NCBI GenBank assembly: GCA_948146395.1
Contig: OX411549.1
Location: 37,222,693-37,286,692 of the forward strand
Origin: Fragum whitleyi
Lineage: Eukaryota; Mollusca; Bivalvia; Cardiida; Cardiidae
DNA: 64,000 nt
Reading direction: 5' to 3'
A program made the translations under genes and the position numbers. Positions 34,861-46,800 of this stretch are shown one piece after another; the stretch's first letter is position 1; the number at the start of each line of letters is the position of its first letter. Below the pieces are notes generated by a model. The model made no database searches. It was not told the origin of the DNA and worked only from the letters and a program-made list of their open reading frames with translations.

Positions 34861-37700
34861 ATCTGAAGGAATCTAAAAAAATCGCGATCCTAAGAACGCA
34901 TTTCCCATCTTGCATAGGTATAATTTATAATGAGTATAATTTTTAATGTAAGACTTTTATCAAGCTGAAAATTACAGCCACCCAATATATTATTTAAACT
35001 TTTGGCCCTGGATTTGTCATCTTTGAGTATGAACTTGTTTTCTTAAACGAGTTTTCAAATATATTATAAATGAAGGAACTGTTATGTTCGAGTTTGTTCT
35101 AGATATTTCAAACTTGATAATTTGATTCACCTTAAGTGCCTAGTTTTATTCGTCACCCTTAAGTCCTTTCTTATTATGATAAACACACAGGGCGAAAATC
35201 GTCAGTAAAAGGACTAGGCATACGTAAGATCTGCGCGCAATTGGTGCCCAATTTACTCACTGTCGAGCGCAAACAATGTCGGTTTAGACTTGCATTGCTA
35301 GTTACAGGAAAAAAGATAAAAGGGACCCTCGTCTTTATAAAGAGGTAGCAAAAGAAGACGAACGACCCGTCATTGTGTACAAAGGAAAATAATCGTTTCG
35401 CATGTTGCATGCAATATCATTTTATTCCAAATGTACTAAATCAAGTGCTTGCAATAAAATAATATTTCAATATTTGATTTGCCTTTAGTACCGAGTATTT
35501 TATGTTTGCCTTTAAAATAGTCGTTCCTTATTGAAATAGACACCGAAGGCAAGTAGTGATTCGTGTGCTGGCGTAACGGATGAGCCCGAACACTGGATTT
35601 TAGCGCACCAGAGCACCTTCGTCAAAGCGACACTGATGGTCAGTCTTTGTCTGTTGTCTGTCCGTTTGTACAGTGTATGCCCTTCTGTCTGTCAACAAGT
35701 CCAGTCGTTTACCACAAGAGACAGATGTTCTCTGCACAATGGGAGGCGCCATTACACTAAATCGGAATCCCTCTACCAATTCTGAAGAAACAATATAGAG
35801 AATGTTGTGCGTGTTGTTCGGAATGCTCCATAATTTATAGACCTTGGCAATCCAAATGCTCCATTATTTATGAAATTTGCGTCAACATTACGCCATTAGT
35901 ATAAAGTCTTGGAGCATCCGGAAAACCTCGGTAAGAGTTTTGTTCCCTAAAACATCTTAAGAAATCTAGACAAATCGCGATATTTAGTGCGCATTTGAGA
36001 TCTTGCATAGGTTTAATTTATGAGTACAATTCATTATTAAATAGTTTCATCAAGCTATTTTCTTTCAAAGTATAACGTGCGTTTTCCCCCAATTAATGTT
36101 TTCACAGTAGCAACGATCTATACGTCAAAACAGAAACCGGTATAACGACTCCAACCATGATTTAAAAGACCTTTCTAAATATGTATAAGGAAGCATGTTT
36201 AAACTGCGGGTATATTGTAAGATTTGAGCACAGCATGCGTTCCTCAACGAACTTAAAAAGAGCCCATCGTATCATTGTAATCTTACATGTAAACCTTTTT
36301 ATTAAACGATGTTTCTGAAGTTTGTAATTTTAGTTCGATACACAATATTCTTGGTAGGACAGTCTCTTTTTCTATAAAACAATGATGTGGCAACTTCTAA
36401 TAAAATTCGGATAAAGAAAACAAGCATTTTATACTATTCTTATTTCAAATGACAAACAATTTCAAAGCACTGTGAATTTGTCGGATTGTATTTCTGATCA
36501 TTTCTGACTATTGTCCAAAAGAAACAAAATTACGCAGTAACATGCAATTATCTAATGGATATTGAACTCCGAAAGTCTACTTCGCCTTAAGGGTTTATTT
36601 TACAAAGAAAGGACTTAGGGCGAAGAGGTGGGATTGGGCACTTAAGTCGAATGAAGTATTAAAAACATAAACGAACGGCGGCCATTGACGTCCGGCCGAG
36701 ACCTCATGATATTCGTTCAGTCCGACAAAAGATATCCATCCAATTAAAAGCCGATGTCTTTGTACAACTATACCAGAGGGATTTAGTTATTTGCAAATCA
36801 AAATCTTTAAGCATACAATAATTGTCAACCATGCGATTAAGGTCCAAATTACCCTGAATTTGTAAATGAAAACAGCATAAACAGGTAGTTTAACAGGTTG
36901 GGTCCAATTTGCACACAAATAATGTAATAAGCGTTAACCCGCAAAAGTTGAATGGAATTGGTATTTAGTCTACCCTACGACGTCAAAAAAACAGCAACAA
37001 TATTTTTTTTTCAATTTCTACTTATTAACTACTCTACCGTGCTTCAAAACAATTCAATTCTTTTGAGTTGTACTGTTCTGATTAAGCACCCGTCATAAAG
37101 CACATGTCTATTTCACACCCATTTACAGACTGTGTTTGGCATGAGTTGACATTGCTGGAGCTACTTTTCCTGTCAAACACACTTCCATAGTTTATGCCTT
37201 ATATTTTTTAGGCAGATTTTATACCATATAATAGCTGCAGTAAAATAGACAGGCATGAATAAAAATCATCCAAACATTTTGAAGAGAATTTTAGATATGT
37301 AAACAATAATAATTAAATTCAAGCAAGCAAGACGTTATAAGCCATGCTTGCAATAACCGATGCACATAAAATCGCTGTATTGAAACATTCAGAAATGCAC
37401 GCAAAATCATCTGCTATAAAAAGAGAACAACATCAAAGGAGGTCAAAATTTTTGTCTGTTGTCCATTATTCTACATTTGTCATCATGGGAGCGTAAAGAT
37501 ACACAAATTTTTCGACAAAATTTTGTGTCAGCTAATAATTGATTGGTGTGAACATTTCCCAAAAGTCACGTGGGTTACCCAATGTCTGTATTTTTGCATT
37601 GTCAAAAAACAGCATTTTTTTCAAATTCAAGAACACATAGCTCAGGACCTTCTTGTCCTTTCATATTGGAAATCGACTGATGAGACATCTTACAGTCACC

Positions 37701-37875
37701 AACATAATATAATTGATAATAAATAACATGAAAATAATATTAAGTATAATAATAATGATAATTATAGTCATAATAATAGCAATAATAATGAAAGAAATAA
37801 TAATAATAATACTGAGAATAATAATAATAATGAGAATAATAATGACAATGATAAAAATCATAATAATGTAACAAT
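37701..37875. repeat. AAT-rich microsatellite in block g
   Basis: Degenerate AATAAT/AATGATAAT tract of about 175 bp. The same point in copy 2 (9,630-9,690) has a shorter version. The long isoleucine-rich reading frame on the minus strand is an artefact of it. Confidence 0.9.
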
Positions 37876-38109
37876 TGCCACCCGAAAGTAATAGCAATAG
37901 AATAATGTTTGGTTATTTGATTCGCCTTAGAAGTGACAAGTATTATATGTTCGCCTTAGTTTGTTTGTCCACCAGGACAGTCATTAAGTTATTAAGTTCA
38001 CACACAGCACCAAAAAACGGTATCAATTGGTCATTATTTTATGAGTTTGGTACCGTGTACATTGCTTTGTAGAGTTCGCGTTACACTCTATACAAATATG
38101 GTGGAAAAG

Positions 38110-38570
38110 AGCTCTGAAAATGAATTGAAATTAGTGCATATTTAGCGAAAGCGAAAGAAGGCCACTTCTTGGTTTGAAGCCGGTAGATATATTCACAGTG
38201 AGGCATGCGATATCTATAGGGATGGTAAAATGTCATATACTACTATTTGTAGATTGGCTGGTCGATTTAAGTCGGGAGATGAGCAGCTCAAGGATGCTGC
38301 TACCCAGGTCGCTCTGCAACAATAAAAACAAAGCAAACCATGAAACGATGTCGACAACCCTTTGAAAAAGATGCAAGGTACATTGTCAGGCAGTTAGCTT
38401 AAATGACAGGCTTATCTTTAGCACGTATTCATTGTATTCTAAAGAAATATCTCAGGCTGGACCAGATCAATGCCTGATAGACATCCCGTTTTCAAAATGT
38501 TGACCAAAAGATTTCCCGGGCAGACAAGGTTAAATCCTCTTTGAAGAAATAACAGGAGCACCGCCAAAGG
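38110..38570 (+). pseudogene. Mariner-type transposase relic (block i, copy 4)
   Basis: Reads TICRLAGRFKSGDEQLKDA in one continuous frame, then PRSLCNNKNKANH in another, followed by LSLARIHCILKKYLRL-like and KMLTKRFPGQTRLN-like stretches. It is the same truncated N-terminal half as at 10,140. The first helix-turn-helix is the most intact of all copies. No catalytic domain. Confidence 0.6.
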
Positions 38571-39064
38571 ATGCCTACACTCGGATGTTACTGCTGGATG
38601 GTGAAAAAGGAGTATAAAAAGGGTCATTATTTGTACAAAATGCTTCTAGAGACCAATTTTCAACAGCTTGTGTCTTTACCAACCATATGGTTAAGGTAAT
38701 TGTGAAGTTTTACGTTATAATTGACCTCTACCAAATGACTTTCACCTCGACCAATGACATTGACGTTGTTTTGAATGTGATGAGCTTGTCACAAGCAATG
38801 CACATGTGAACTCTCAAATTCCTATGACGAACCAATCCAAAGTTACGGTTTATATTAAATTTAGTTTTGAAAGCAAAAACATGACATTGACAAATGACCT
38901 TGACTAATAAGTTTGATAATAATGTGAAAAAAATGAGAAAATCAATAATCATAATTATGGAGCAAGTGTCGCCCGTAAGAAATAGCAATAAAATTATGTT
39001 TGGTTACTCGATTCTCCTTAAAAGTGACTAGTATTATATGTTCGCCTTAAGTGTTTTTCTTATT

Positions 39065-40451
39065 ATGCCCCCTGTCGAAAAAAGGGGGGGTAAATTGTTC
39101 TGCACTTGACGGTCGGTCGGTCAGCCGGTCGGTCGGTCGGTCGGTCGGTCGGTGTATCCGTAGACCGTTTTTGTCAGGAACATATCTTAGAAAGTATAAT
39201 AGCTATGATCATGAAACTTCATGAGTGAGTAGACCACATCAAGGAAAGTGCAGTGCATAAGAAATGTAACTCTACCTTGCTTTATTTTAGTTATTGCCCT
39301 TTGTTGATTTTGATATTTGAAGTTTGTCCTGAGCATATCTCAAAAACTAGCTAAGCTATGGTCATGAAACTTTATGGGTGGATAGATCCCATCAAGGAGA
39401 CGTGCAGTGCATCAGAACCGTAACTCTACCTTGATTATTTATTGAGTTATTGCCCTTTGTTAAATTTCAAACTTGAAGTTTCCGGAGCATATCCAAGGAA
39501 GTATAAAAGTTTTGGTCATGAAACTTCATGGGATCTCATCAAGAAATAGTGCAGTGTATAAGAACTGTAACCCTACTTTGATTATTTTTCGAGTATTTGC
39601 CCTTTGTTGATTTTCATACTTGAAGTTTGTCCGGAGCATATCTCAGAAAGTATTAAGGCTATGGTCATGAAACTACATTGGTTGATAGATCACACCAAAG
39701 AAAAGTGCAGTGCATAAGAACCGTAATTCTACCTTGCTTATTTATTTGTTATTGCCCTTCTTTTTATTTTCATACTTGAAGTTTGTCCGGAGCATATCTC
39801 AGAAAGTGTAAAATCTATGTTCATGAAACTTTCAGGGTATTGGATCTCATCAAGGAGACGTTCGGTGCATAAGAACCATAACTCTACTTTGCTTATTTTT
39901 TCTGTTAATGCCCTTTGTTGATTATCATACTTGAAATTTGTCCGGAGCATATCTCAGAAAATATAATAGCTAGGGTGATGAACGTTTATGGATAAATAGA
40001 TCTCATCAAGGAAAAGTGCAGTGCATAAGAACCGTAGCTCTACCTTGCCAATTTTTTGAATTATTGGCCTTTGTTGATTTTCATACTTGAGGATGTCCGG
40101 AGCATATCTCAGTAAGTATTATAGCTACAATCATGAAACTTCATTGGTGGAAAGGCCTCATTGAGGAGAAGAGTAGTGTATAAAAACTCAAGCTTGCTTA
40201 TTCTTTAAGTAATTGTCCATTATTACATTTTTAAGTCGTTTTTTGTCTGATCATATCTCGAAAAATATGAAAGCTAGAATCATGCATCTTCATAGGTTGA
40301 TAGATCCAATCACCTTTGAGTGCAGTGCATAAAAATCGTTACTCTACTCATCGGGTTAAGTTTCTGCCCTTTATATGTTGACAAAGAATATGCCAACGAC
40401 CTGCTCTAATGGGGGGGGGGGGAAATAATTGTTTTACAAACATCTCTTGTT
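39065..40451 (-). mobile_element. AACAAGAG-type element with about 130-bp tandem core
   Basis: On the minus strand it starts AACAAGAGATG at 40,451. The core has eight to nine units sharing gtccggagcatatctcag and catgaaacttcat; spacing is about 125-150 bp. The other end has an exceptional GGTCGGTCGGTCGGTCGGTC tract (39,112-39,153) and the stem CCCCC/GGGGG (39,068-39,092). Copy 2 gives the empty site: ttcttattgaaatatac at 9,797-9,813 is uninterrupted, and here the two halves are separated without a visible target duplication. No coding sequence. Confidence 0.75.
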
Positions 40452-40659
40452 AAAATATGTACTTCAGGCGAAAATCGTCAGTGATGTCAATTTTCATTTA
40501 GTTACCCGTGTGCTCGTCAAACGAATGAGCCTAAACACTGGCTTTTAGCGCACCTTAGCACAATGGTTAAAGAAAGCCGTTGTGGTCATTCACTGTCTAT
40601 CATCTGTTCGTCTCTACATTGTTTGCCCGTCTGTCTGTCTCCCAGGCCAGTCGTACACT

Positions 40660-40795
40660 TTTTAAAGTCGGTAGATATTCACCGTGAGGCATTCTATATC
40701 TATAGGGATGGTTTAATGTCAAATAATACTATTTATAGATTGGCTGGTCGATTTAAGTCGGGATTAAAGCAGCTTTAGGATGCTGCTAACCAACA
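40660..40795 (+). pseudogene. Mariner-type transposase relic, shortest copy
   Basis: Contains only the first helix-turn-helix region (YRLAGRFKSGLKQL-like) and stops at about 40,795, where block j sequence (ccaggcaatcatcatgtg) begins directly. It lacks everything between the first helix and block j seen at 10,240-10,900, so it derives from an internal deletion. Confidence 0.5.
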
Positions 40796-41030
40796 GAAAG
40801 ACCTTGTCCCAGGCAATCATCATGTGAAATATGAAGGCCCTATCACTTATCATTCAAAAGTTATGGTCAATGATTTTTTTCACAAATTTGACCTTGACAA
40901 ATGACCTTGACCTTGACTTATGACCTTGAACTAAGAACCAACAGAAAGGCCTTTTCAAGGGCAATCATTTTGTGAATATGAAGGCCACCATTCAAAGGGT
41001 ATGTCCAATGTTAAAGGTTTTTTTTTCCAC

Positions 41031-41817
41031 ATATGGAACATTCTCAAACAAATTTGATTCCAGTCAAGTAAATTTATAAAAATTGATAGCACAAAATAAG
41101 AACTTAAACCAATTTCGCTTGATAAGGCGTATATGTAGTATCTAAAATTAGAATTTGCCATTAAAAATGAAATTTGGTGTTGTTTTATTAGCTGATAAGC
41201 AGAAGCCATTGGATAAAATTGTCATTCCTGTTACTACTAATTTTTTATAGTTTTTTGTCGGTTTTTAATTTCTTCTTTGATTAATTTGATGAAAACTTAG
41301 TAAAACAATATTTTGCAGCAAGGTCTATTGAAAATTCTGGATTAATGCTTATACCAATTATAAAATAAAGCTTAGAAGTTGAAAAAATAAGAATTGTTTA
41401 TTTTTCAACACTTTTCATTTAAAACATGAATTCAGTAGAGGGTAAACTTAATAAATTTCTACTTGATATGATGAAAGATAAATACAAATCATCAAAACGT
41501 ATTGTTTTGTACAGTTATCTTTAGAAGAGCATACTTTATTTTGAAAAAGAATGACCAATAACAGGAATGACAGTGAAGTAACATAAAGGACAGACTGCGT
41601 AACAGAAATGACATACATCTGTTTAAAAACTTCTCCAAGTTAGAAAAATACACCTTTCTCTTACTAGTTTCTTTATTTTAACAGGATCTTATATAATCTA
41701 ATGTTTTTATTATAAACAAATAAAATAATATCTGAAAAATGCACATATTAAGTTATTTGATAACAGTAAGGACACCCATAATGAAAATTTAGGATTTTTT
41801 CTTCCCAGAACCATTTA
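41031..41817. other. AT-rich stretch with no recognised feature
   Basis: Follows block j of copy 4 after a run of T (41,022). It is strongly AT-rich, has no ORF above about 84 codons and no match to the array blocks that I can see. The order of the array (k expected) suggests it replaces block k. Confidence 0.5.
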
Positions 41818-43560
41818 AACAAGAGGACCTTTGGTCCTGGTCCGCTCACCTACGTCAAAACACCTAAAAGTGAATTGCATAACTTTTGATTCAGATGATA
41901 AAGTTATTGAACTGTAACAAATATATGTGTAAAGGAAATAATCTTATGGTCAGACCAGTAAGATTCCACAGTCTCAGTTTTACTATTTCTGTTTGAAAAT
42001 ACAAGATCCAAAATGGAACTGTTATCTGTCGTTGGTTTTTGTGCTCAGGTGAGATTAATTGTTAAGTTAAATTTACCTGAAGTACTACCCTCTCCCCCCA
42101 GTTGCTCCGCACCTGGTGGCCAAAACAGTCTTAATAGCTGTTATAAATCAAATTCTTTGAGCTGATTATTCTATATCAAATGAAAAAGCTGCAGGAATTC
42201 TGGTTCAGTACAATTTTTGACAATTGTTCAATTTACCACAAAGCACTACTCCCTCCCCTTGGGTCTCTGCCACTGGTCACAAAACAATCATGACAATTTA
42301 TATTTTGATTTTGTTCTGTTCGTGGTAGCCAAACATTCATGGTTATAGCTATGTAAAGAAGGGTCTATGAGCTGATCATCCGGGTTGTAGGGATTTGGGT
42401 TGAGAAGATGAAGAAGGTTATGGATTTATCTTTTTTTTAAAGGAGTACTACCCCTTCTCCCCGGTGGCTCCGCACCTGGTGTTCCAACAGTTATGATTTT
42501 AGCTATTCTTATTATGGTCCATATGCTGATCATCCTTGCCATTTTTCAAGTTTGTAGGGCACTTGGTTTATCAGAAGAAGAAGGTTAAAAATTTAAGAAT
42601 TGCTCTGTAAAGCTACCCTCCCGCTCCCTTGTGCTCCGCACCTGGTGGCCAAACATTCATGATTTTAGCTATTTCAGATAGGGTCTTTGAGCCAATCGTT
42701 CATGTCAAATAAAAAGGCTGTAGGGATTCTGGTTCATCAGAAGAAGAGCCGCCGTCATAGCGCAGTTGGTAGCGCGTCGGACTGTCAATCTAGAGGTCCC
42801 GGGTTCGATCCCCGACGGCGGCACTCATTCTTTCCGACAATTTGTCTCTCACCAATGGCTTGAAAATCGTAGACCTATGTGAGATAGCAGCTGGAGGTTA
42901 GGAAAAATGTGGTGCTTGTACTGATGAGAGAAATACCAGGAAACCATTGTTAGGTCCTCCAGCCGCCGCGATATAACTGAAAAAAAGTTGAAAGCGGCGT
43001 AAAACTCCATTCAATCAATCAATCAACCATCAGAAGAAGACAGTTAAAGATTTCAAAATTTTCAGGAAAGCACTCCCCCCCCCCCTCGCCAGATGCTCTG
43101 CACCTGGTGGCCCAACAGTCATGATTTTATTTTTTTTAATTAAGGTTTATAAGCTCATCATCCATGCCAATTTTCAAGTCTGTAGGGCTTCTGGTTCCAA
43201 AGAAGAAGAAGGTTAATTATTACAGAATTTATCCAAAGTACTGCCTCCTCCCCCCTGGTGCTCCATACATGGTGGCCCAACAGACATGATTTTAGCTATT
43301 TAATTCAGGTCTATGAACTGATCATCTATGCCAAATTTTAAAATTTCACCTTTGGTTGCCATAGCAACCAGGGTTTTTCATGGATTTCATTTCTTTAAGC
43401 TATTTACGAAGGGGACCACCTATGCAACATTTCTGTAAATTTTGGTGTAAATTGGCTCAGTAGTTTAAGAGGAGTTGTCATTTAAAGAATAGTTGACGGA
43501 CGACGGACGACGACCGACGGACGGACGCCTGACGAAAGGTGATAACAATAGCTCACATGA
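41818..43560 (+). mobile_element. AACAAGAG-type element with SINE inside
   Basis: Starts AACAAGAGGACCTTTGGTCC at 41,818; GGACC-TTT-GGTCC is a perfect hairpin. Core units share ctccgcacctggtggcc and aacagtcatgattttagct, with starts near 42,105, 42,465, 42,635, 43,095 and 43,260. A tract of GACGGACGACGGACG words lies at 43,496-43,530, followed by GATAACAATAGCTCACATGAG. The SINE at 42,748 interrupts it. No coding sequence. Confidence 0.75.
42748..43027 (+). mobile_element. tRNA-derived SINE, copy 2 (young)
   Basis: Full-length and flanked by a perfect 13-bp target duplication CATCAGAAGAAGA (42,735-42,747 and 43,028-43,040). The head has the 7-bp acceptor pairing, a consensus A box TAGCGCAGTTGG, the B box GGTTCGATCC and an anticodon loop reading GTC. 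The 3' domain GCCGCCGCGATATAACTG is identical to the copy at 5,475, and the tail is (CAAT)n. The perfect duplication and consensus promoter boxes make this the youngest mobile insertion in the window. Confidence 0.93.
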
Positions 43561-43822
43561 GTTTTACAGGTTTAACCGGTTAGATTTTAGACATAGGTTT
43601 TATTGGTAACCTGGAAGTAGGGACTTTCTGGTGAACAGGACAAAATCAAATATTTAAAACTTTGTATCCATGAAATTTCATTGTGTTGCGAGATGAGATG
43701 ACATTATAGCTGAAATTTCACTTGTAATTAATCGTTGTGTAGAATACAGTTGCGATTCTCAGGTAAAATTAATTGTCGCTCATGACGTAATATCTAAATT
43801 GAGAATGAGTATACTACAATAA

Positions 43823-43843
43823 GTGTCGCCTATGAGGCGACAC
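43823..43843. repeat. Perfect GTGTCGCC hairpin
   Basis: GTGTCGCC-TATGA-GGCGACAC, an 8-bp GC-rich stem with a 5-nt loop in AT-rich surroundings, directly followed by a run of A and then block l. By position it could be the 3' terminal hairpin of a non-autonomous element occupying 43,560-43,845. Confidence 0.7.
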
Positions 43844-46800
43844 AAAAAAACACTTTCCCAATTACAGTTTCAGTTGTACAAATATTCTGTCTTAGATTTA
43901 CTGTTTCAGATCATCATTGAGGCATTTGAATCCAGTCCTTTGCATGTTAACATATAATCAACATCTAATTAGAGTTCCCTAACACTGGTATCACCTAATC
44001 GGAGTAATGGCTTCATTGTTGTAACTGTCTTCGTGTATGCTTGAAGTATTTCATTCAGTCGAAAAGCCTTGTGAAAAAACTACATGTATGTCTATGTGCT
44101 TCAGTGCAGGAATACGGTTCCCGGTGTATACAAGTTTATCTGCATAAAAGTAAATAATACAAAATTGAAAAAAAAATAATCTAAAAAAGGGTCAGGTGAA
44201 TCTGCTTTTCTTAAAAATTAAGTAAATTTGTATTTACTTCTAAATAGAAATTGTAAACTTGCACTGTGGTATCATATTAAATACATTTGTGTATGCAAGG
44301 GGTTTTTTATTTCCTTTTAGTCCGTACAGTCTTTGGTACTCCGGGCGGCTTTTAAAAGTCCTCTTGTGGCCAGCTTTTTAACAGACTTACTTTTGTCAAC
44401 TCGAAGGTTGACTAATTCTTGCATTCATCTAAAGTGCCTCTTGCTTCCCATAGACAACCTTTTTGGTGGGCTTGCATATTAGTATGGTTTTCTTGATTTG
44501 TTGCCCAATCGGGACTTTGTAGTTAGCCAGGGACTATGATTTGGGCAGCCCATTGTGACATTAACACAAGGAAAAATTTGTATAATTGAGTATTGCTATT
44601 TTGTATGCTTTGTGTTATATTTTTCAAACCCGCTGCCATAGCAGGGCAAAGTATTAAATATCATTATTCTAAAGTTATTTTCTTAATTTTTGTCTACTCC
44701 GCGATAATATTATTTGACAAGTAAGGTCATTTTACTGAGCAAGAGAGCAAGAGAGTTCCGACATCGATGTATTTTAAGAAAGCCAATAAAATATCATGTT
44801 GTAGGATAAATGGCTTTCCATGATAAATACGTGTATACACGTGCATCTGCACTAAAACGAGCTCTCGTAACTTGGTAGTTTTCAGTTCCAATGTTTTCTG
44901 CCTTTCGCAAAACGTTTGTTTGGTCAGAGAGAAGGGTACTTGAAGATTACCTCTAACGGGTCCTGTCAGATTTAATTGTAAATTTACATTATTTTGACCA
45001 AGTTTTATCAAGATTGGATTAATGTGAGTGCTAGAGTGAAAAATCGAAACTGTGAACGGCAGATGATGCAGTCAGGAAAAAGACAGACGGAGGACACGAA
45101 AACGGACAGATGACAGACAGTGAGATACCACAATTGCCGACCGAAAAGACTGTCCTGACGTGCGATAAAAACCAGTGAATGTGCTCGTCTGTTACGCAAG
45201 CAAGGTGTTCAAGACATTGAAATGGACTGTACTCGCTATGTTTCGCCCTAAGTGTTAATTTCAAAAAGAGAGGACTTAAGGCGAAAAGATAAAACTTGGC
45301 ATAAAGGCAAATCGAATTACAGTTATAATTATACTGTTAACGTAAGGAAGACGGACGGAGGACATAAAAGCGGACAATTGACAGACAGTGAGTGACCACA
45401 ATGGTCGACCGAAAGCACAGTCCTGACGATGTTTCGCCCGAAGTGATGTTTTCAAAAAAGAGAGGACTTAAGGCGAAAAGATAAAACTTGGATCAAACTT
45501 TAATATAATCATAATAATAGTAATGAAAATAATAATCATAATGTTATGATATAAATAATAATACCTAAGATTTATCGACATGCTGACTCTATGCTAGGTC
45601 AGAGTAGGCGTACTAAAGAAGGAATTTCATACAGTTGTAGTTGTAAATACCAGAGTGTTGTAAAAAAAAGAAATACGTTTGTCTGGATCGATATTATTAA
45701 TGTAATCGCCCTTTAGGACAGTTACAGCAAAGGCATTTTACAAATCATTTCACTAGTCATCGGCTATATATCGGTCCATGTAGTTTCGAATTTCATATAT
45801 GAAACGATCCTTTTGCTTTTTAATACAGAATATTCGTACAGCACAAACACTTCGTCCAATATTGTATTATTTCAAAGTGTGTTAAGTAGGTAAATATGGA
45901 GTTTGTATGCAGCAGCCAGAACCTAGCGAAATTGTCTTAAACGTTTATTCTGCGGTTCAAGACTTTGTTTCAAAACGATATACTACTGAACTGACCATGC
46001 GTTCTATGTACATTTGGGTGGTAGTTGACTAGAATGTGATATGCATTTGCATGTCTATTTTGCTAAATAAGTTTGAAATATCTTTATATAACCTTCATTG
46101 ATAATATATTTGAAATATCGCGAAAGGAACAAGTTCATACTCAAAGACGTCAAATCTAGAGTCAATAGCTTACGTATAATATCTTGGGTGATTGTAATTT
46201 CAAGCTTGATGAAACTCTTACATAATAAATTATACTCATCATGAACTAAACCTATGCAAGATCTGACATGCGTTCTTAAGACTCGATTTTCGAGATTTCT
46301 TCATAAGTTTTAAGGAATAAAATTCTTACCGAAGTGTTCCGGATGCCCTATACTTTATACAAATAGCCACGGTCTATAAATTATGGAGCATTCCGAACAA
46401 CTCATACATCCTTCTCTATATTGTTTCTACAGAATGGGCCGAAGGATTCAGAATTAGAGTAATAGCGCCTCCCATTGTGCAGTGAAAAATGTTTCTCTTG
46501 TGAAGAACGACTGGACTGATCGACAGACAGAAGGGCAAACACTGTATAAACGGACAGACAACAGACAAAGAATGACCATCAGTGTCGTTTTGAATAAGGT
46601 GCTCGGGTGCGCTAAAATTCAGTGTTTGGGCTCATCCGTTACGCAAGCACAGGGATCACTCTATTTGAATAAGAAACAACTAAAGGCGAACATAAAATAC
46701 TCGCCACTTAAGGCGAATCAATAATAAAATATTTTTTATGGCAAGCTCTTGAAGGAAAGTACATTTGGAATAGAATAATATTGCATGTAACATGCGAAAT

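Noticed and set aside
37661..37897. Isoleucine-rich, membrane-like minus-strand ORF
   Set aside because: Translation of the AAT-rich tract in block g.
39112..39153. GGTC repeat as a telomere-like or G-quadruplex tract
   Set aside because: The G runs are only two long, and it fits the (GGAC)n-type tract shared by the AACAAGAG elements.
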